In this document: piece by piece, positions 1 to 60,850 of the stretch
How positions within the stretch are numbered: position 1 is the stretch's first letter
Layout: every line of letters begins with the position of its first letter
NCBI GenBank assembly: GCA_009667805.1
Contig: CM019069.1
Coordinates: forward strand, 46,186,201-46,250,200
Length of the DNA stretch: 64,000 bases
DNA from: Leptobrachium leishanense
Taxonomy: Eukaryota > Chordata > Amphibia > Anura > Megophryidae
Direction: 5' to 3'
The notes under the pieces: generated by a model
What the model was told of the DNA's origin: nothing
Database searches by the model: none
The model's input: the letters and a program-made list of their open reading frames with translations, nothing else
Position numbers and translations under genes: made by a program

Positions 1-419
1 CCTCTTCTCTTGTCTTCCTGGACCATTCTCTTGACTTCACCATGTTTGTAACCACACCAGTAAATGTCTAGAAGGAGCTGAGTATCACAGTCATTTTAAA
101 GCTGCCTAATTGGTGCTTATTATGCTTTATTGCTGCTCCGTGACATCCACAGGTGTTTTCAATACCTGATTGAAAACACTTGAATGAACCTCTGTTCTTC
201 AGAGTGGTAGTCTTTAAGGGTTTGAATAATTGTGTCAATGAAGAATTCACAAAATAAACATTTACTACTGTATTACAAAACCAATTGATGTCATTTTAGT
301 TGCATATGGTTCTTTAAAAAGTCCTTGTAGGATTTCATTCTGAATACAATTACAAATGTACACTAAATTCCCTAAAACCCTTTACAGCATTGGGGGTTGA
401 ATAATTTTGAACACAACTG
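1..419 (-). mobile_element. Tc1-like transposon, 5' end of a young copy (truncated by window edge)
   Basis: Reverse complement of the first 0.42 kb of the element at 44512, at near identity (only a few differences over the shared 400 bp). The terminal inverted repeat reads inward from caactg at 414-419 and is followed by the target TA at 420-421. The transposase start region lies at the extreme left edge and runs off the window. It is inserted into an older Tc1-like relic. Confidence 0.93.
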
Positions 420-421
420 TA

Positions 422-1255
422 TTTGCTTCCAGAGTGGCATTAATCTGTGGCCAAGATCTTGGGTTGATGATGGGAGAGTCGCAGCGCTGCGTAAAGTCTT
501 CTCCAGCACAATATCCCAAAGATTCTCAATGGGGTTAAGGCTGGGGTCAGACGAGCGCAGTTATCACGTCCGTGTTGCCGCACATTTGTACGTCCGTGGC
601 TGCATAGCATTCTGACCAATGGAGCCCCACACACGAACTACGTCCTCACGGAAGTGCGGACGCATGACGGACGCGGCAAACGGACGCAGGTTAGGCAAGA
701 ACGTAATACTGCTAGAACGGACGTGCGGAGTGCGCCACGTCTGCAACGTCCGCATAGCTTTGTGTGTGAGTGATGGACTGCATTTATACGTCCAGCATTT
801 TTGACGGACAGAATGTTTTATCATTTTAATTTACTTTCCCTGCTACATCCGTCAAAAAATCCGTCAGTGAAAAAAACCGACCGTGTGGCCACTACCATGT
901 CAGTCAGTCAGTCAGAAAGTACGTCCGTACTGCACGGACGCACAGTCCGTACAAAATGCGCTCGTCTGACCCTAGCCGAAGGTCTGGACTGTGCGGTGGC
1001 CAATCCATGTGTGAAAATGATATCTCATGCTCCCTGAACCACTCTCGTACAATTTGAACCTGATGAATCCTGGCATTGCCATCTTGGAATATGCCCGCTG
1101 TGCCATCAGGGGAGAAAAAAAATCCTGATCATTCAGTATATTCAGGGAGTCGCATGACCTCATTTTTTGGGCCAAAACTTTGCTGAACCGAGACTTGAAA
1201 AACTGAAGCAGCCCTGGATCATACATTGGTGGTGACTCGCTTTTTTTTTTTTTTT
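422..1255 (-). pseudogene. Older Tc1-like transposase relic, split by a MITE
   Basis: The minus strand of 423-538 reads NPIENLWDIVLEKTLRSAAT, which includes the DDE-site Glu and flanking residues of a Tc1 transposase. The minus strand of 979-1240 gives the preceding HFHTWIG/SHMDWP-type region in shifting frames, plus further upstream transposase sequence. The two parts are separated by the MITE at 541-978, which sits between the codons for SPDL and NPIEN. Many frame changes show it is long dead. Confidence 0.8.
541..978. mobile_element. TIR MITE, GTCAGACGAGCGC family, copy 1
   Basis: Inverted ends ctggggtcagacgagcgc at 541-558 and its complement gcgctcgtctgaccctag at 957-974, with AAGG at 537-540 repeated just after the right end (979-982), a possible target duplication. 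The interior is CpG-rich with many ACGTCCG-type words. Related copies lie at 6283 and 34731, with a fragment at 36030. Confidence 0.8.
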
Positions 1256-1264
1256 TTTGGCCAG

Positions 1265-3855
1265 GTGGTGTTTTATACATTTATTTATTTATCTATTTAT
1301 AAAGTATTTTACCAGGAAGGATACATTGAGATTTCTCTCGTTTTCAAGTATGTCCTGGGTTCAAGAACATTGAAGTGTTACAGTTACAGAAAAACAAAGT
1401 AATACAATGCAAGATATTAAAAAAAACAACACAAATATACAGATTAACAGAAAATAAATATGTAGGAAATATAGTCACTAGGTTACATGTTTACAGGTGC
1501 ATTCTGTATTGAGGTATGTTAGTAAGGAGCTCTTGAGTGACTTAAAACTGGGGGAAGATTTGATGGTGTCTGGGAGGTTATTCCATAATTGTGGTGCTCT
1601 GTAGGAAAATGAGGACCGAGCCACTTTCTTTATGTATTGTGGCATTGCAAGTAAGGTGCTGGTCCTGGATCGGAGGTTATAGGATGAGGGAGTCTGCTGG
1701 GGGAAGCAGTCTATTCAGGTAGGGTGGCAGCTTCCCAGAAATGCTCTTAAACACCAGGCTGGAAAGGTGAAGGGTGCGTCTGGATTCCAGCGATGGCCAG
1801 TTTAGCTCTTTTAACATGTCACAATGGTGGGTCATGTAGTTACATTGTAGTGCAAAGCGGCAGAATGAGTTATACAATGTAGTAAGTTTATGAAGGTGTG
1901 TTTGCGGGGCGGCTGCATACACTACATCTCCGTAATCAATAGCCGGCATAAGCATTTGTTGTACAATCTGCTTTCTTACCGCGGGACTCAGTCAGGATTT
2001 GTTTCTGTACAGGGCACCTGGTTTGGAGTAAAGTTTAGATGAGAGTTTTTTGATGTGGGGGCCAAAGGATAGATTAGGGTCCAACCACATACCTAGATAT
2101 TTGAGAGAAGTGACTGTGGTCAGCAAGCCATTTGATTTTGTCCCAACACATAGATGGGGATTTTGCAATTTATGTAGTTTAGGTTTTGTTCCAAAGAGCA
2201 TTGTTACAGTTTTGTCAGTATTTAATAAATGTTTGTTGTTTTTGATCCACTTTTCTACCTCTGTGAATTGTTCTTGCAGCACGGCCTCCAGCTGCGGGAG
2301 ATTTGGTTTGCTGGTATAGATTAGTGTCGTCTGCGTACATATGTACAGTTGAGGCTTTGCAGACGTTGGGCAGATCATTTATGAATATTGTGAATAGCAG
2401 GGGGCCGAGTATTGAGCCTTGGGGTACACCGCAAGTGACTGGGAGGGGGAGGGAGGAGCTGCCAGAAATTGACACATATTGTGATCGGTCGGATACATAT
2501 GATTGAAACCAGGTTAGCGTGCGATCACCGATGCCAGAGTTTTTAAGTTTTTCTAACAAGATGCCATGGTCTACCATGTCAAAGGCCTTGGCAAAATCAA
2601 GGAAGATGGCTCCAATTAGGTTTCCTTGTTCCATCCCAGCTTGGATATCATTGCAGACTTTTAAAAGGGCAGTTGTAGTTGAGTGATTTGGACGAAAGCC
2701 TGATTGATCCGGGGTTAAGTAGTTCCAATATTGATAATAATCACGTAATTGTGTGTAGATGCATTTTTCCAAGACTTTTGACATTACAGGGAGCAACAAT
2801 ATCGGACGGTAGTTGGATACCAAAGTACTGTCACCACTTTTATGGATAGTGTGGAGAATTAACCGTCTCCTGTCCGTCCTCTTTCTCTTATCTCGGAACC
2901 CTGTCTCGAGCTGATATTGACACCTTGGATTAAAATTTTCGTCAACGTTGAGAGAGAAGTGATTTAGACATGACAAATTAAGACATGGAAGCCTTCTAGT
3001 CACTCAAAACACATCTCTGCAGATTTTTTATCTGGACACATTATTTATACATTTCTGCAAAAAAAGGCTGAGTTTCTCATCTCATGTTATAATTGGTAGA
3101 GCGGGAGGTGGTGGCTACAAAGCCCCCCCCCCCCTAACGTACAGAGCACGTGATTTCGGGGAAATTGCAGAATCATTTCTTCAAAAACGAAACTAATCCT
3201 GCAGGATACAGAAACGAAACTTAATAACAGGGATTCTGCATATATGTGTCCCATATTAAACTAAAGAAATATATATAGATTGCTACTGATCAGTGCGAGG
3301 AGTTTAATGGTCTTGTTCCCCTCAGATAGGTACCACTCTTGCAGTCTTCCAGAGCTTGGGTATGTATCCAGTCGCCAGTGACTCATTTATTAGGGTTGCG
3401 ACAGGATTTGCAATTGCTGGCGCACTGATTTTCAGCAGCATTGCTGGTATTTGATCAGGTCCAGACTGGTATTTCATTTTTTGCCTACGGAGAAGTTTAA
3501 TAACGATACTGACAGGCACTGGTCTAAAACTGAATTCCTGTCTGATACAGGGACTTTGCACAGTTGGAGGGGCCTAACCTGCATGAGGCCTCTCTGATTG
3601 CATGTCATTTCCTAGCTTGGCAATCAAAGTGGTGGCGCATCCAACAAAATAATCATTAAAGGCATTTGCTACATCTAGGGGGTGTTGCAGGGTTTGGTTG
3701 TTTACTTTGACAGCAGCTGGCTGGGAGTGGACTGGGGGTGCTTGTATGTTACTTATGGTTCTCCAAAAGTTTCTAGGGTTTGATATGTTATTATTTAGAT
3801 TTTCATTGGAGTAATGGGCTTTGGCCATTTTTGTTTGGTGCCTACGTATCCCTAA
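1265..3855 (-). mobile_element. L2/CR1-like LINE, 5'-truncated, with an internal insertion
   Basis: On the minus strand, blocks in order are GPDQIPAMLLKISAPAIANP (3330-3480), then KSGDSTLVSNYRPILLLPVM, GFRPNHSTTTALLKVCNDIQ, IFLDFAKAFDMVDHGILLEK, GVPQGSILGPLLFTIFINDL and YADDTNLY (about 2325-2350), the reverse transcriptase core with its YADD site, followed by thumb-like and C-terminal sequence down to about 1680. The 3' end at 1265-1300 is an (ATTT)n tail as in L2/CR1 elements. The VVPI and KSGD blocks, adjacent in related elements, are separated by foreign sequence at about 2860-3325. Frame changes occur at about 2215-2300 and 1960-1990, so it is inactive. Confidence 0.85.
2860..3325. other. 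Insertion within the L2-like LINE
   Basis: This stretch separates two reverse-transcriptase blocks that should be contiguous. It includes a C10 run at 3124-3134 and no recognisable ORF. I do not recognise the element and did not find clear target duplications. Confidence 0.5.
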
Positions 3856-4560
3856 ACCAAAAGTGTTTTGGATTTTGGAATATTTGCTTATAATAATGAG
3901 ATCTCTTTGGGATGGGACCCATGCCTGAACACAAAATTAATTTATGTTTCATATAGACAAAGCAGGAGGCCATGTCTATAGCATGTTTTTAATACTTTAC
4001 CACTGACACGTGAGGCCAGGTGTGGAATTTCCATCTTTTAGTGTCATGTTTGTGCTCCATGTGTACACACACACACACACTGCTGACACCTCCATATCCT
4101 TACATGACATATGCTGTGTGGTAGTTTATTAGATGGTTAATGTATCTGCCGCTGTATTCCTTCCCTACCAGTGTGTAATTTAGGACAAGGACAAGAAAAC
4201 AAAAAATACGTGATCGCATAAACATTGATCATCATTAATTCTGCAAATCTCACATGCCATTCTATGCATTGCATCGATCGTGGCGGCTGCAGTAGCAGGA
4301 GTGGGGCTGATACACTGTGATGCTGATAGTTATCTGTTACTACGGTGACGGGGTGAGACAATCAGTAAACGTGTAAAATCTCAGTACAGCCACTCTGACG
4401 ACATTCCTTTCTATAAAAACACTCCCATGGCCGTACACAGAGATTGGGAAAGGTTACAACGCTGCTGTGTCTGTGGGTGTATGCGCGGCAGCAGCATTAC
4501 CTTTTAAGAGATCCAGCGCTTAACCATTAAACCTTTAACTGAAGAGGATAGCACCTGTTG
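3856..4560. other. Intronic, mostly unassigned; small Tigger-like fragment and (CA)n
   Basis: Positions 3856-3960 match the dispersed Tigger-like repeat described at 46534 (shared words gagatctctttgggatggga-type). A (CA)n tract lies at 4066-4080. Nothing else is recognised to 4560. Confidence 0.5.
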
Positions 4561-4614
4561 GAAAGAATCGAGTTAATATACTATAAAAGATGAACGCAGC
4601 ACTGCAATCTGTGA

Positions 4615-4745
4615 AAGGACCAGTTTATTGGGCTAGCAGCAACATTTTGGTCTCCTCTTTTCAGATGTGTAACTGCTTTTCTGACCCCGAGAAAGGCTGT
4701 TAAAGCCGAAATGTTGCTGCTAGCCCAATGAACTTTTCCTTTTAC
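4615..4745. repeat. Short foldback repeat
   Basis: Arms attgggctagcagcaacatt (4627-4646) and its complement aatgttgctgctagcccaat (4710-4729) flank a short loop containing the gaaaggctgttaaagccgaa motif. This is the compact foldback style also seen at 33370-33535 and 34085-34205. A (TA)n tract follows at 4893-4917. Confidence 0.7.
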
Positions 4746-5639
4746 AGAATGAAGTGCAGGGAGAAGCTCCAAACCGGCACCGTTCTGTGGCAACTCGTGT
4801 GTCACGGCTGGAGTGATCCAGCTCGTTCAATATCGACAAATAAAAGGCCGATACCGATATCAGTAATTTGATGAATATCGGCCTCCGACATTATTTATAT
4901 ATATATATATATATATATTTATACTATTATCGCATGGTGTGCATAATGAGTTCACACATTGTTTAGATTCTTTGAATTGTCCCACATTGTTTCCAGGAAT
5001 CGCATGGTGTGGGATGTAAAAGGCACGTAACGTCTGCCCTAAAATTGCCACTTAACGTATTATCACGTAGTAATAGAGGATCGCGGCTGTAATGTGGGTA
5101 GTAGTGACAGAATCACACCGCGGGGGTTGTGAAATGACTAATGTTAACAGTTTGGTTGACAGATGGGTCTTTTTGGACTCCTTATAATTGTTGATGTTCT
5201 TTGCTCGCCAGCATTCAACGTGTTAACCACCTGTCGCCTGGCCTTTCCAGGAACATTCTGTTTGCTACGTGCGAAACATGATCCATTTTTAACAGTAGAA
5301 TTATTATTTTTTTGCATACTGTACGGCAGTACAGTAACACAATGTCCCTCCAGTGGCAGAGTTTCTAAAGGCAGAGGTACAGGCGACACAGGCAGTAAAA
5401 TGTATAAAGGTATCTATGTGCTGGAAGGTCTGGCTTAAAAATCAGGCAGGAGGTTGTGGTCACTCCAAAATCTTCCCGTGTCCAAAGTGGAAGCAAAGCC
5501 GTGCTAGGTTCTTTCTATTTTACAGCTTCCTCTCCGTCTATCACAGGGAATTAAATGCAAAAGAACCACAAAGTGTCCATCAAGCTATGAAATAAATAGA
5601 AATAATATACACTTGAATCTGAGCTCACCGTATAGTGCA

Positions 5640-5774
5640 GGGGGATCAGCAACCTTGGCTCCCTGATATTTTGGGAACTACATTTCCCACATGGCTCAGT
5701 CAGCCTAATGGGTGACTGAGCATCATGGGAGACGTAGTTCCCACAGCATCAGGGAGCCAGGTTTGCTGCCCCCT
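5640..5774. mobile_element. hAT-like MITE, copy 1
   Basis: Inverted ends cagcaaccttggctccctga and its complement at the right end near 5745-5766, plus inner inverted gggaactac/gtagttccc. Same family as copies near 25110, 44247, 52704 and 62779. Confidence 0.75.
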
Positions 5775-5909
5775 GGTATAACGAATCATCCTGCTGAATG
5801 CATTTCGGCAATTTAGGACCCCCCCCCGTATGCTTCTGATAAATTTTTTCCATCATTATTTGTATATTACAATCGTTCTTTTTATCATTTATCCAGCTCC
5901 GAGCTGCAG

Positions 5910-55004
<49,095 letters not shown>

Positions 55005-55189
55005 GTAACTGGCCATGCTTAAATATTCAAACTGTGCTAATCTGGGGGCAAAACCATCAGGTTTAGATAATGTGTGGCTTTGTCTCTTTTTGTCCAGATG
55101 TCTTGTTTTACTCATGTCATATTTAGATTTTTCTGTCATATGAAATACATGTTACATGCCTTAGTAACAAAGTCACTAACACAAATCAA

Positions 55190-55543
55190 AAAGGGATAAA
55201 GACATTTGTGTGAGAGGAGATCACGGTAGGAGAATCGCAATCTCCTTCCTGCTGCAGCTCCCTGCAAGATCAGACGGTGGGAGCGCTCTGCAGCATTTCT
55301 TTGTGCACATGATGCCGGAAGTCCGTGTGGCTCTGAGTAGCATGTCACTCGCTGGGGCTGCCCAGAGGTTCCCAGGATGAGCAGCGGCCTGCTGCAGCGC
55401 TCGCGGAGCCAAGTTCATATGTAGCAGAGACTGTACGGAGCACCCAAGGCCAGAATCCATAAAATCCAGACGGCTCTGAAAACTCCGGATTGCAAAGACT
55501 TCCGTATCTTAGAATTCCAGATATGGGGTGCCCGGCCTGTGTG
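55190..55543. mobile_element. Degenerate TIR element copy (relative of 17756)
   Basis: Shares gtacggagcacccaaggcca-type and gatatggggtgcccggcctg sequence with the right half of the element at 17756-18164. The left end is not clear. Confidence 0.6.
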
Positions 55544-55609
55544 TGTTTGTGTAGGGTTTGGGTCGAAATCCCTACAACCAGGTTCCCTAATGCCAAAATC
55601 CCGACGGCC

Positions 55610-57630
55610 AACTTCCCTACATGGTCAACTTCCCTACACGGCCACTTTCCCTACACGGCCACTTTCCCTACACGGCCACCTTCCTTACACGGCCACCTTC
55701 CTTACACGGCCACCTTCCTTACACGGCCACCTTCCTTACACGGCCACCTTCCTTACACGGCCACCTTCCTTACACGGCCACCTGCCTTACACCTGACTTA
55801 CACCTGCCTTACACGGCCACCTGCCTTACACCTGCCTTACACGGCCACCTGCCTTACACGGCCACCTGCCTTACACGGCCACCTTCCTTACACGACCACC
55901 TTCCTTACACGACCACCTTCCTTACACGACCACCTTCCTTACACGGCCACCTTCCCTACACGGCCACCTTCCTACACGGCCACCTTCCTTACACGGCCAC
56001 CTTCCCTACACGGCCACCTTCCCTACACGGCCACCTTCCCTACACGGCCACCTTCCCTACACGGCCACCTTCCCTACACGGCCACCTTCCCTACATGGCC
56101 ACCTTCCCTACACCTTCCCTACACGGCCACCTTCCCTACACGGCCACCTTCCCTACACGGCCACCTTCCCTACACGGCCACCTTCCCTACACCTTCCCTA
56201 CACGGCCACCTTCCCTACACGGCCACCTTCCTTACACGGCCACCTTCCTTACACGGCCACCTTCCTTACACGGCCACCTTCCTTACACGGCCACCTTCCT
56301 TACACGGCCACCTGCCTTACACGGCCACCTGCCTTACACCTGACTTACACCTGCCTTACACGGCCACCTGCCTTACACCTGCCTTACACGGCCACCTGCC
56401 TTACACGGCCACCTGCCTTACACGGCCACCTTCCTTACACGACCACCTTCCTTACACGACCACCTTCTTACACGGCACCTGCCTTACACCTGACTTACAC
56501 CTGCCTTACACGGCCACCTGCCTTACACCTGCCTTACACGGCCACCTGCCTTACACGGCCACCTTCCTTACACGACCACCTTCCTTACACGACCACCTTC
56601 CTTACACGACCACCTTCCTTACACGACCACCTTCCTTACACGGCCACCTTCCCTACACGGCACCTTCCCTACACGGCCACCTTCCCTACACGGCACCTTC
56701 CCTACACGGCCACCTTCCCTACACGGCCACCTTCCCTACACGGCCACCTTCCCTACACGGCCACCTTCCCTACACGGCCACCTTCCCTACACGGCCACCT
56801 TCCTTACACGGCCACCTTCCTTACACGGCCACCTCCCTACACGGCCACCTTCCCTACATGGCCACCTTCCCTACACGGCCACCTTCCCTACACCTTCCTA
56901 CACGGCCACCTTCCCTACACGGCCACCTTCCCTACACGGCCACCTTCCCTACACCTTCCCTACACTTCCCTACACCTTCCTACACGGCCACCTTCCCTAC
57001 ACGGCCACCTTCCCTACACGGCCACCTTCCTACACGGCCACCTTCCCTACACGGCACCTTCCCTACACGGCCACCTTCCCTACACGGCCACCTTCCTTAC
57101 ACGGCCACCTTCCTTACACGGCCACCTTCCCTACACGGCCACCTTCCCTACACGGCCACCTTCCCTACACGGCCACCTTCCCTACACGGCCACCTTCCCT
57201 ACACGGCCACCTCCCTACACGGCCACCTTCCCTACACCTTCCCTACACCTTCCCTACACCTTCCCTACACGGCCCATTCCTACACGGCCACCTTCCCTAC
57301 ACGGCCACCTTCCCTACACGGCCACCTTCCCTACACGGCCACCTTCCCTACACCTTCCCTACACGGCCACCTTCCCTACACGGCCACCTTCCCTACACCT
57401 TCCCTACACGGCCACCTTCCCTACACCTTCCCTACACGGCCACCTTCCCTACACCTTCCCTACACGGCCACCTTCCCTACACGGCCACCTTCCCTACACG
57501 GCCACCTTCCCTACACGGCCACCTTCCCTACACGGCCACCTTCCCTACACGGCCACCTTCCCTACACGGCCACCTTCCCTACACGGCCACCTTCCCTACA
57601 CGGCCACCTTCCCTACACAGACAACTCCCT
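55610..57630. repeat. 17-bp minisatellite (CCTACACGGCCACCTTC)
   Basis: About 115 units of cctacacggccaccttc with t/c variants (cttacacgg), ga/gg variants (acgaccacc) and short units (cctacacctt). Higher-order duplication is visible: 55780-55990 and 56290-56480 repeat the same cttacacctgacttacacct pattern. No unit frame contains a stop, so long + strand frames arise by chance. Confidence 0.97.
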
Positions 57631-57654
57631 GACGGCCAACTTCCAGACATCCAA

Positions 57655-59605
57655 AATACCAGCGGCTATCCCTAACCCTACTCCCTAACCCTCTAAACCT
57701 AGCCCTAACCCTCTAAACCTAGCCCTAACCCCCCTAAACCTAGCCCTAACCCCTAAACCTAGCCCTAACCCTAACTCCCCCCTAAACCTATCCCTAACCC
57801 CTTAAACCTAGCCCTAACCCCCTAAATCTAGCCATAACCCCCCTAAACCTAGCCATAACCCCTTAAACCTAGCCCTAACCCCAACCCCCTAAATCTAGCC
57901 CTAACCCCAACCCCCTAAATCTAGCCCTAACCCCCCTAAACCTAGCCCTAACCCTAACCCCTAAATCTAGCCCTAACCCCCAACCCCCTAAACCTAGCCC
58001 TAACCCCCTAAACCTAGCTTTAACCCCACTAAACCTAGCCCTAACCCCATAAACCTAACCCCCCTAAACCTAGCCCTAACCCTCTAAACCTAGCCCTAAC
58101 CCCCCTAAACCTAGCCCTAGCCCTAACCCCATAAACCTAACCCCCCTAAACCTAGCCCTAACCCTCTAAACCTAGCCCTAACCCCCCTAAACCTAGCCCT
58201 ATCCCTAACCCCATAAACCTAACCCCCTAAACCTAGCCCTAACCCTCTAAACCTAGCCCTAACCCCCTAAACCTAGCCCTATCCCTAACCCCCTAAACCT
58301 ATCCCTAACCCCTTAAACCTAGCCCTAACCCCCTAAATCTAGCCCTAACCCCCTAAACCTATCCTAACCCCCTAAATCTAGCCCGAACCCCCTAAATCTA
58401 GCCCTACCCCCTAAACCTAGCCCTAACCCCCTAAACCTAGCCCTAACCCCTTAAACCTAGCCCTAACCCCTTAAACCTAGCCCTAACCCCCTAAACCTAG
58501 CCCTAACCCCCTAAACCTAGCCCTAACCCCCTAAACCTTAGCCCTAACCCCCTAAACCTAGCCCTAACCCCCTAAACCTAGCCCTAACCCCCCTTAACCT
58601 ATCCGTAACCCTAACCCCTAAATCTAGCCCAACCCTAACCCCCTAAATCTAGCCCAACCCTAACCCCCTAAATCTAGCCCAACCCTAACCCCCTAAATCT
58701 AGCCCAACCCTAACCCCCTAAATCTAACCCTAACCCCCTAAACCTAGCCCCAACCCTAACCCCCCTAAATCTAGCCCTAATCCTAGCCCCCTAAATCTAG
58801 CCCTAACCCCCTAGCCCTAACCCCCTAGCCCTAACCCCCTAAATATAGCCCTAACCCCTAAACCTAACCCCCTAAATCTAGCCCTAACCCTAACCCCTAA
58901 ATCTAACCCTAACCCCCCTAAATCTAGCCCTAATCCTAACCCCCCTAAATCTAGCCCTAACCCCCTAAACCTAGCCCTAACCCCTTAAACCTAGCCCTAA
59001 CCCCTAAACCTAGCCCTAACCCCCTAAACCTAGCCCTACCCCCTAAACCTAGCCCTAACCCCCTAAACCTAGCCCTAACCCCCTAAACCTAGCCCTAACC
59101 CCCCTTAACCTAGCCCTAACCCCCCTTAACCTATCCGTAACCCTAACCCCTAAATCTAGCCCAACCCTAACCCCCTAAATCTAGCCCAACCCTAACCCCC
59201 TAAATCTAGCCCAACCCTAACCCCCTAAATCTAACCCTAACCCCCTAAACCTAGCCCCAACCCTAACCCCCCTAAATCTAGCCCTAATCCTAGCCCCCTA
59301 AATCTAGCCCTAACCCCCTAAATATAGCCCTAACCCCCTAACCCTAACCCCCTAAATCTAGCCCTAACCCCCTAAACCTAGCCCTAACCCCCCCTAAACC
59401 TAGCCCTATCCCCCCCTAAACCTAGCCCTAACCCCCCTAAACCTAGCCCTGACCCCCCTAAACCTAGCCCTGACCCCCCTAAACCTAGCCCTGACCCCCC
59501 TAAACCTAGCCCTGACCCCCCTAAACCTAGCCCTGACCCCCCTAAACCTAGCCCTAACCCGTCTAAACCTAGCCCTAACCCGTCTAAACCTAGCCCTAAC
59601 CCGAA
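57655..59605. repeat. Telomere-like satellite (CCCTAACCCCCTAAACCTAG)
   Basis: About 1.95 kb of degenerate units of 19-22 bp built from ccctaaccc and ctaaacctag, including true ccctaaccctaa stretches. The C-rich strand is the + strand. A block at about 58560-58760 recurs at about 59100-59290, so segmental duplication has acted. It ends with ttagggttagggtg-type sequence on the opposite strand at 59610-59622. Confidence 0.95.
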
Positions 59606-59784
59606 CTCCCTAAGGGTTAGGGTGTTCGTATTAGGAATAGCAGCTGGGATTATGGATGTCTGGAAGTTGGGATGTCTGGCACTTGTTCTGTCTGGAAGTT
59701 GGCTGTCGGGATCTTGGCATTAGGGAACCTGGCTGTAGGGATTTTGTCCGGCACAGGACTCCATCTCCAAGTAAGGCTAAAACA

Positions 59785-60150
59785 CTGGTGTACCGGCTGG
59801 ATGGAGTAGAGGTAACTCCACTGCTCTAACTGTGGAGACGCAGGTTCGAATCCCGGCCAGCGCACCTCTCCTGTAAGTGTCCTTGAATGGGTTCCCGAGA
59901 AGCGGGTTCAACCAATCCTCTAGGTCGCTGCTCTACAATCATGGAAAGACGACCTGATCCCACTCAGAAGATGCCACCAGCGAGTGTGCTTTGGCAAGAC
60001 ACCTAACAATATGGATGTGCCTTCCTCACACAATACTTGTACATCTCATAGATTGTTGGGAACAAGGTCCCCTGAATCGGGCTGTATCAACACCTTGTAA
60101 AGCGCTGTGGAATTTGTGGCGCTAAACAATTAAAGGCTAATAATAATACA
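59785..60150 (+). mobile_element. tRNA-derived SINE
   Basis: Head of about 75 bp resembles a tRNA: ccggctggatggagtagagg holds an A-box-like segment, and GGTTCGAATCC at 59843-59853 is a canonical B box for RNA polymerase III. The tail reads agcgctgtggaatttgtggc followed by a taataata-type end, a LINE-like 3' tail also present as a fragment at 22268-22320. Confidence 0.85.
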
Positions 60151-60438
60151 GCCTTCCACCAAGAGACAATAACCCAAGGTCTGTGCTCTAGTTCTGCTAC
60201 TGTTGTAAACTAAATAAAAAACAAACTGGTTATGTCTTACATAACCCTAGAACTAAATCACACTGAATAAATCAGCTGGCACATCATCTCCAATCGGCTC
60301 CGATGTAGCGTCTGAGTTATTAATATTTAACTCTGTCTGATTCTATACATTGTGCGCAGAGCACATATCAATTAATCGACCATGAGAATACTTGACAACT
60401 ATTTTCATTATCAATTAGTTGTCGATTAACCGATTAGT

Positions 60439-60439
<1 letters not shown>

Positions 60440-60470
<31 letters not shown>
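60440..60470. repeat. (TA)n microsatellite
   Basis: Dinucleotide tract following gttgtgtgtgta, between the two SINEs. Confidence 0.9.
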
Positions 60471-60471
<1 letters not shown>

Positions 60472-60850
60472 TATGCAAAATCCCTGGAGTATGGACTATA
60501 CTGGGATTATTGATCTGTATGTATATATTTGTGTCTGTGTGTACACACACGGCTACATAGTACTTTCCCCAGAAAATGCTCCTCGAATGGATGGGACATT
60601 GGTGCACACAAAGTGACTAGGGAACCTTTACTTTTTAGTGAATATTGATGAGACGCTGATACACAGATTTTATTAATCCTGTGTGCATTTTAAATGATAT
60701 CAAGTAGCATCATGCATTCATCTCCTCCATCTACAGATTGGCACAGCCTCCCCTTTTATATAGTATGGAGTATCTGCTAAGTAGCTTGACCTCGGTCTAC
60801 TAGTGCGAGTTTCACTCAGATTTGCTGTGCTGATATTATAACCTTTCTAT

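Larger units (their letters stand above)
55565..59755. repeat. Inverted-repeat structure with expanded minisatellite and telomere-like core
   Basis: The sequence at 59605-59755 is the inverted counterpart of two pieces on the left: gaaatccctacaaccaggtt ... gacggccaacttcc (55565-55615) and ccaacttccagacatcc ... gctatccctaaccct (57635-57680). In the right arm these two pieces are nearly adjacent; in the left arm they are separated by the 2-kb 17-bp array. The 1.93-kb telomere-like satellite forms the centre. No transposase or target duplication was seen. Confidence 0.82.

Noticed and set aside
5120..5595. Cluster of open frames of 80-91 codons upstream of exon a as possible earlier UBR3 exons
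   Set aside because: None of the peptides resembles UBR3 upstream of the YDKYL region, and splice sites do not fit.
55490..57688. 732-codon open frame as a possible repeat protein gene
   Set aside because: The frame is a necessity of a 17-bp stop-free unit; it starts in an unrelated MITE remnant and has no signal peptide, splice or homology support.
59785..59862. Functional tRNA gene at the SINE head
   Set aside because: A canonical B box is present but the cloverleaf is poor and the unit continues into a SINE body and tail, with a second copy at 61362.
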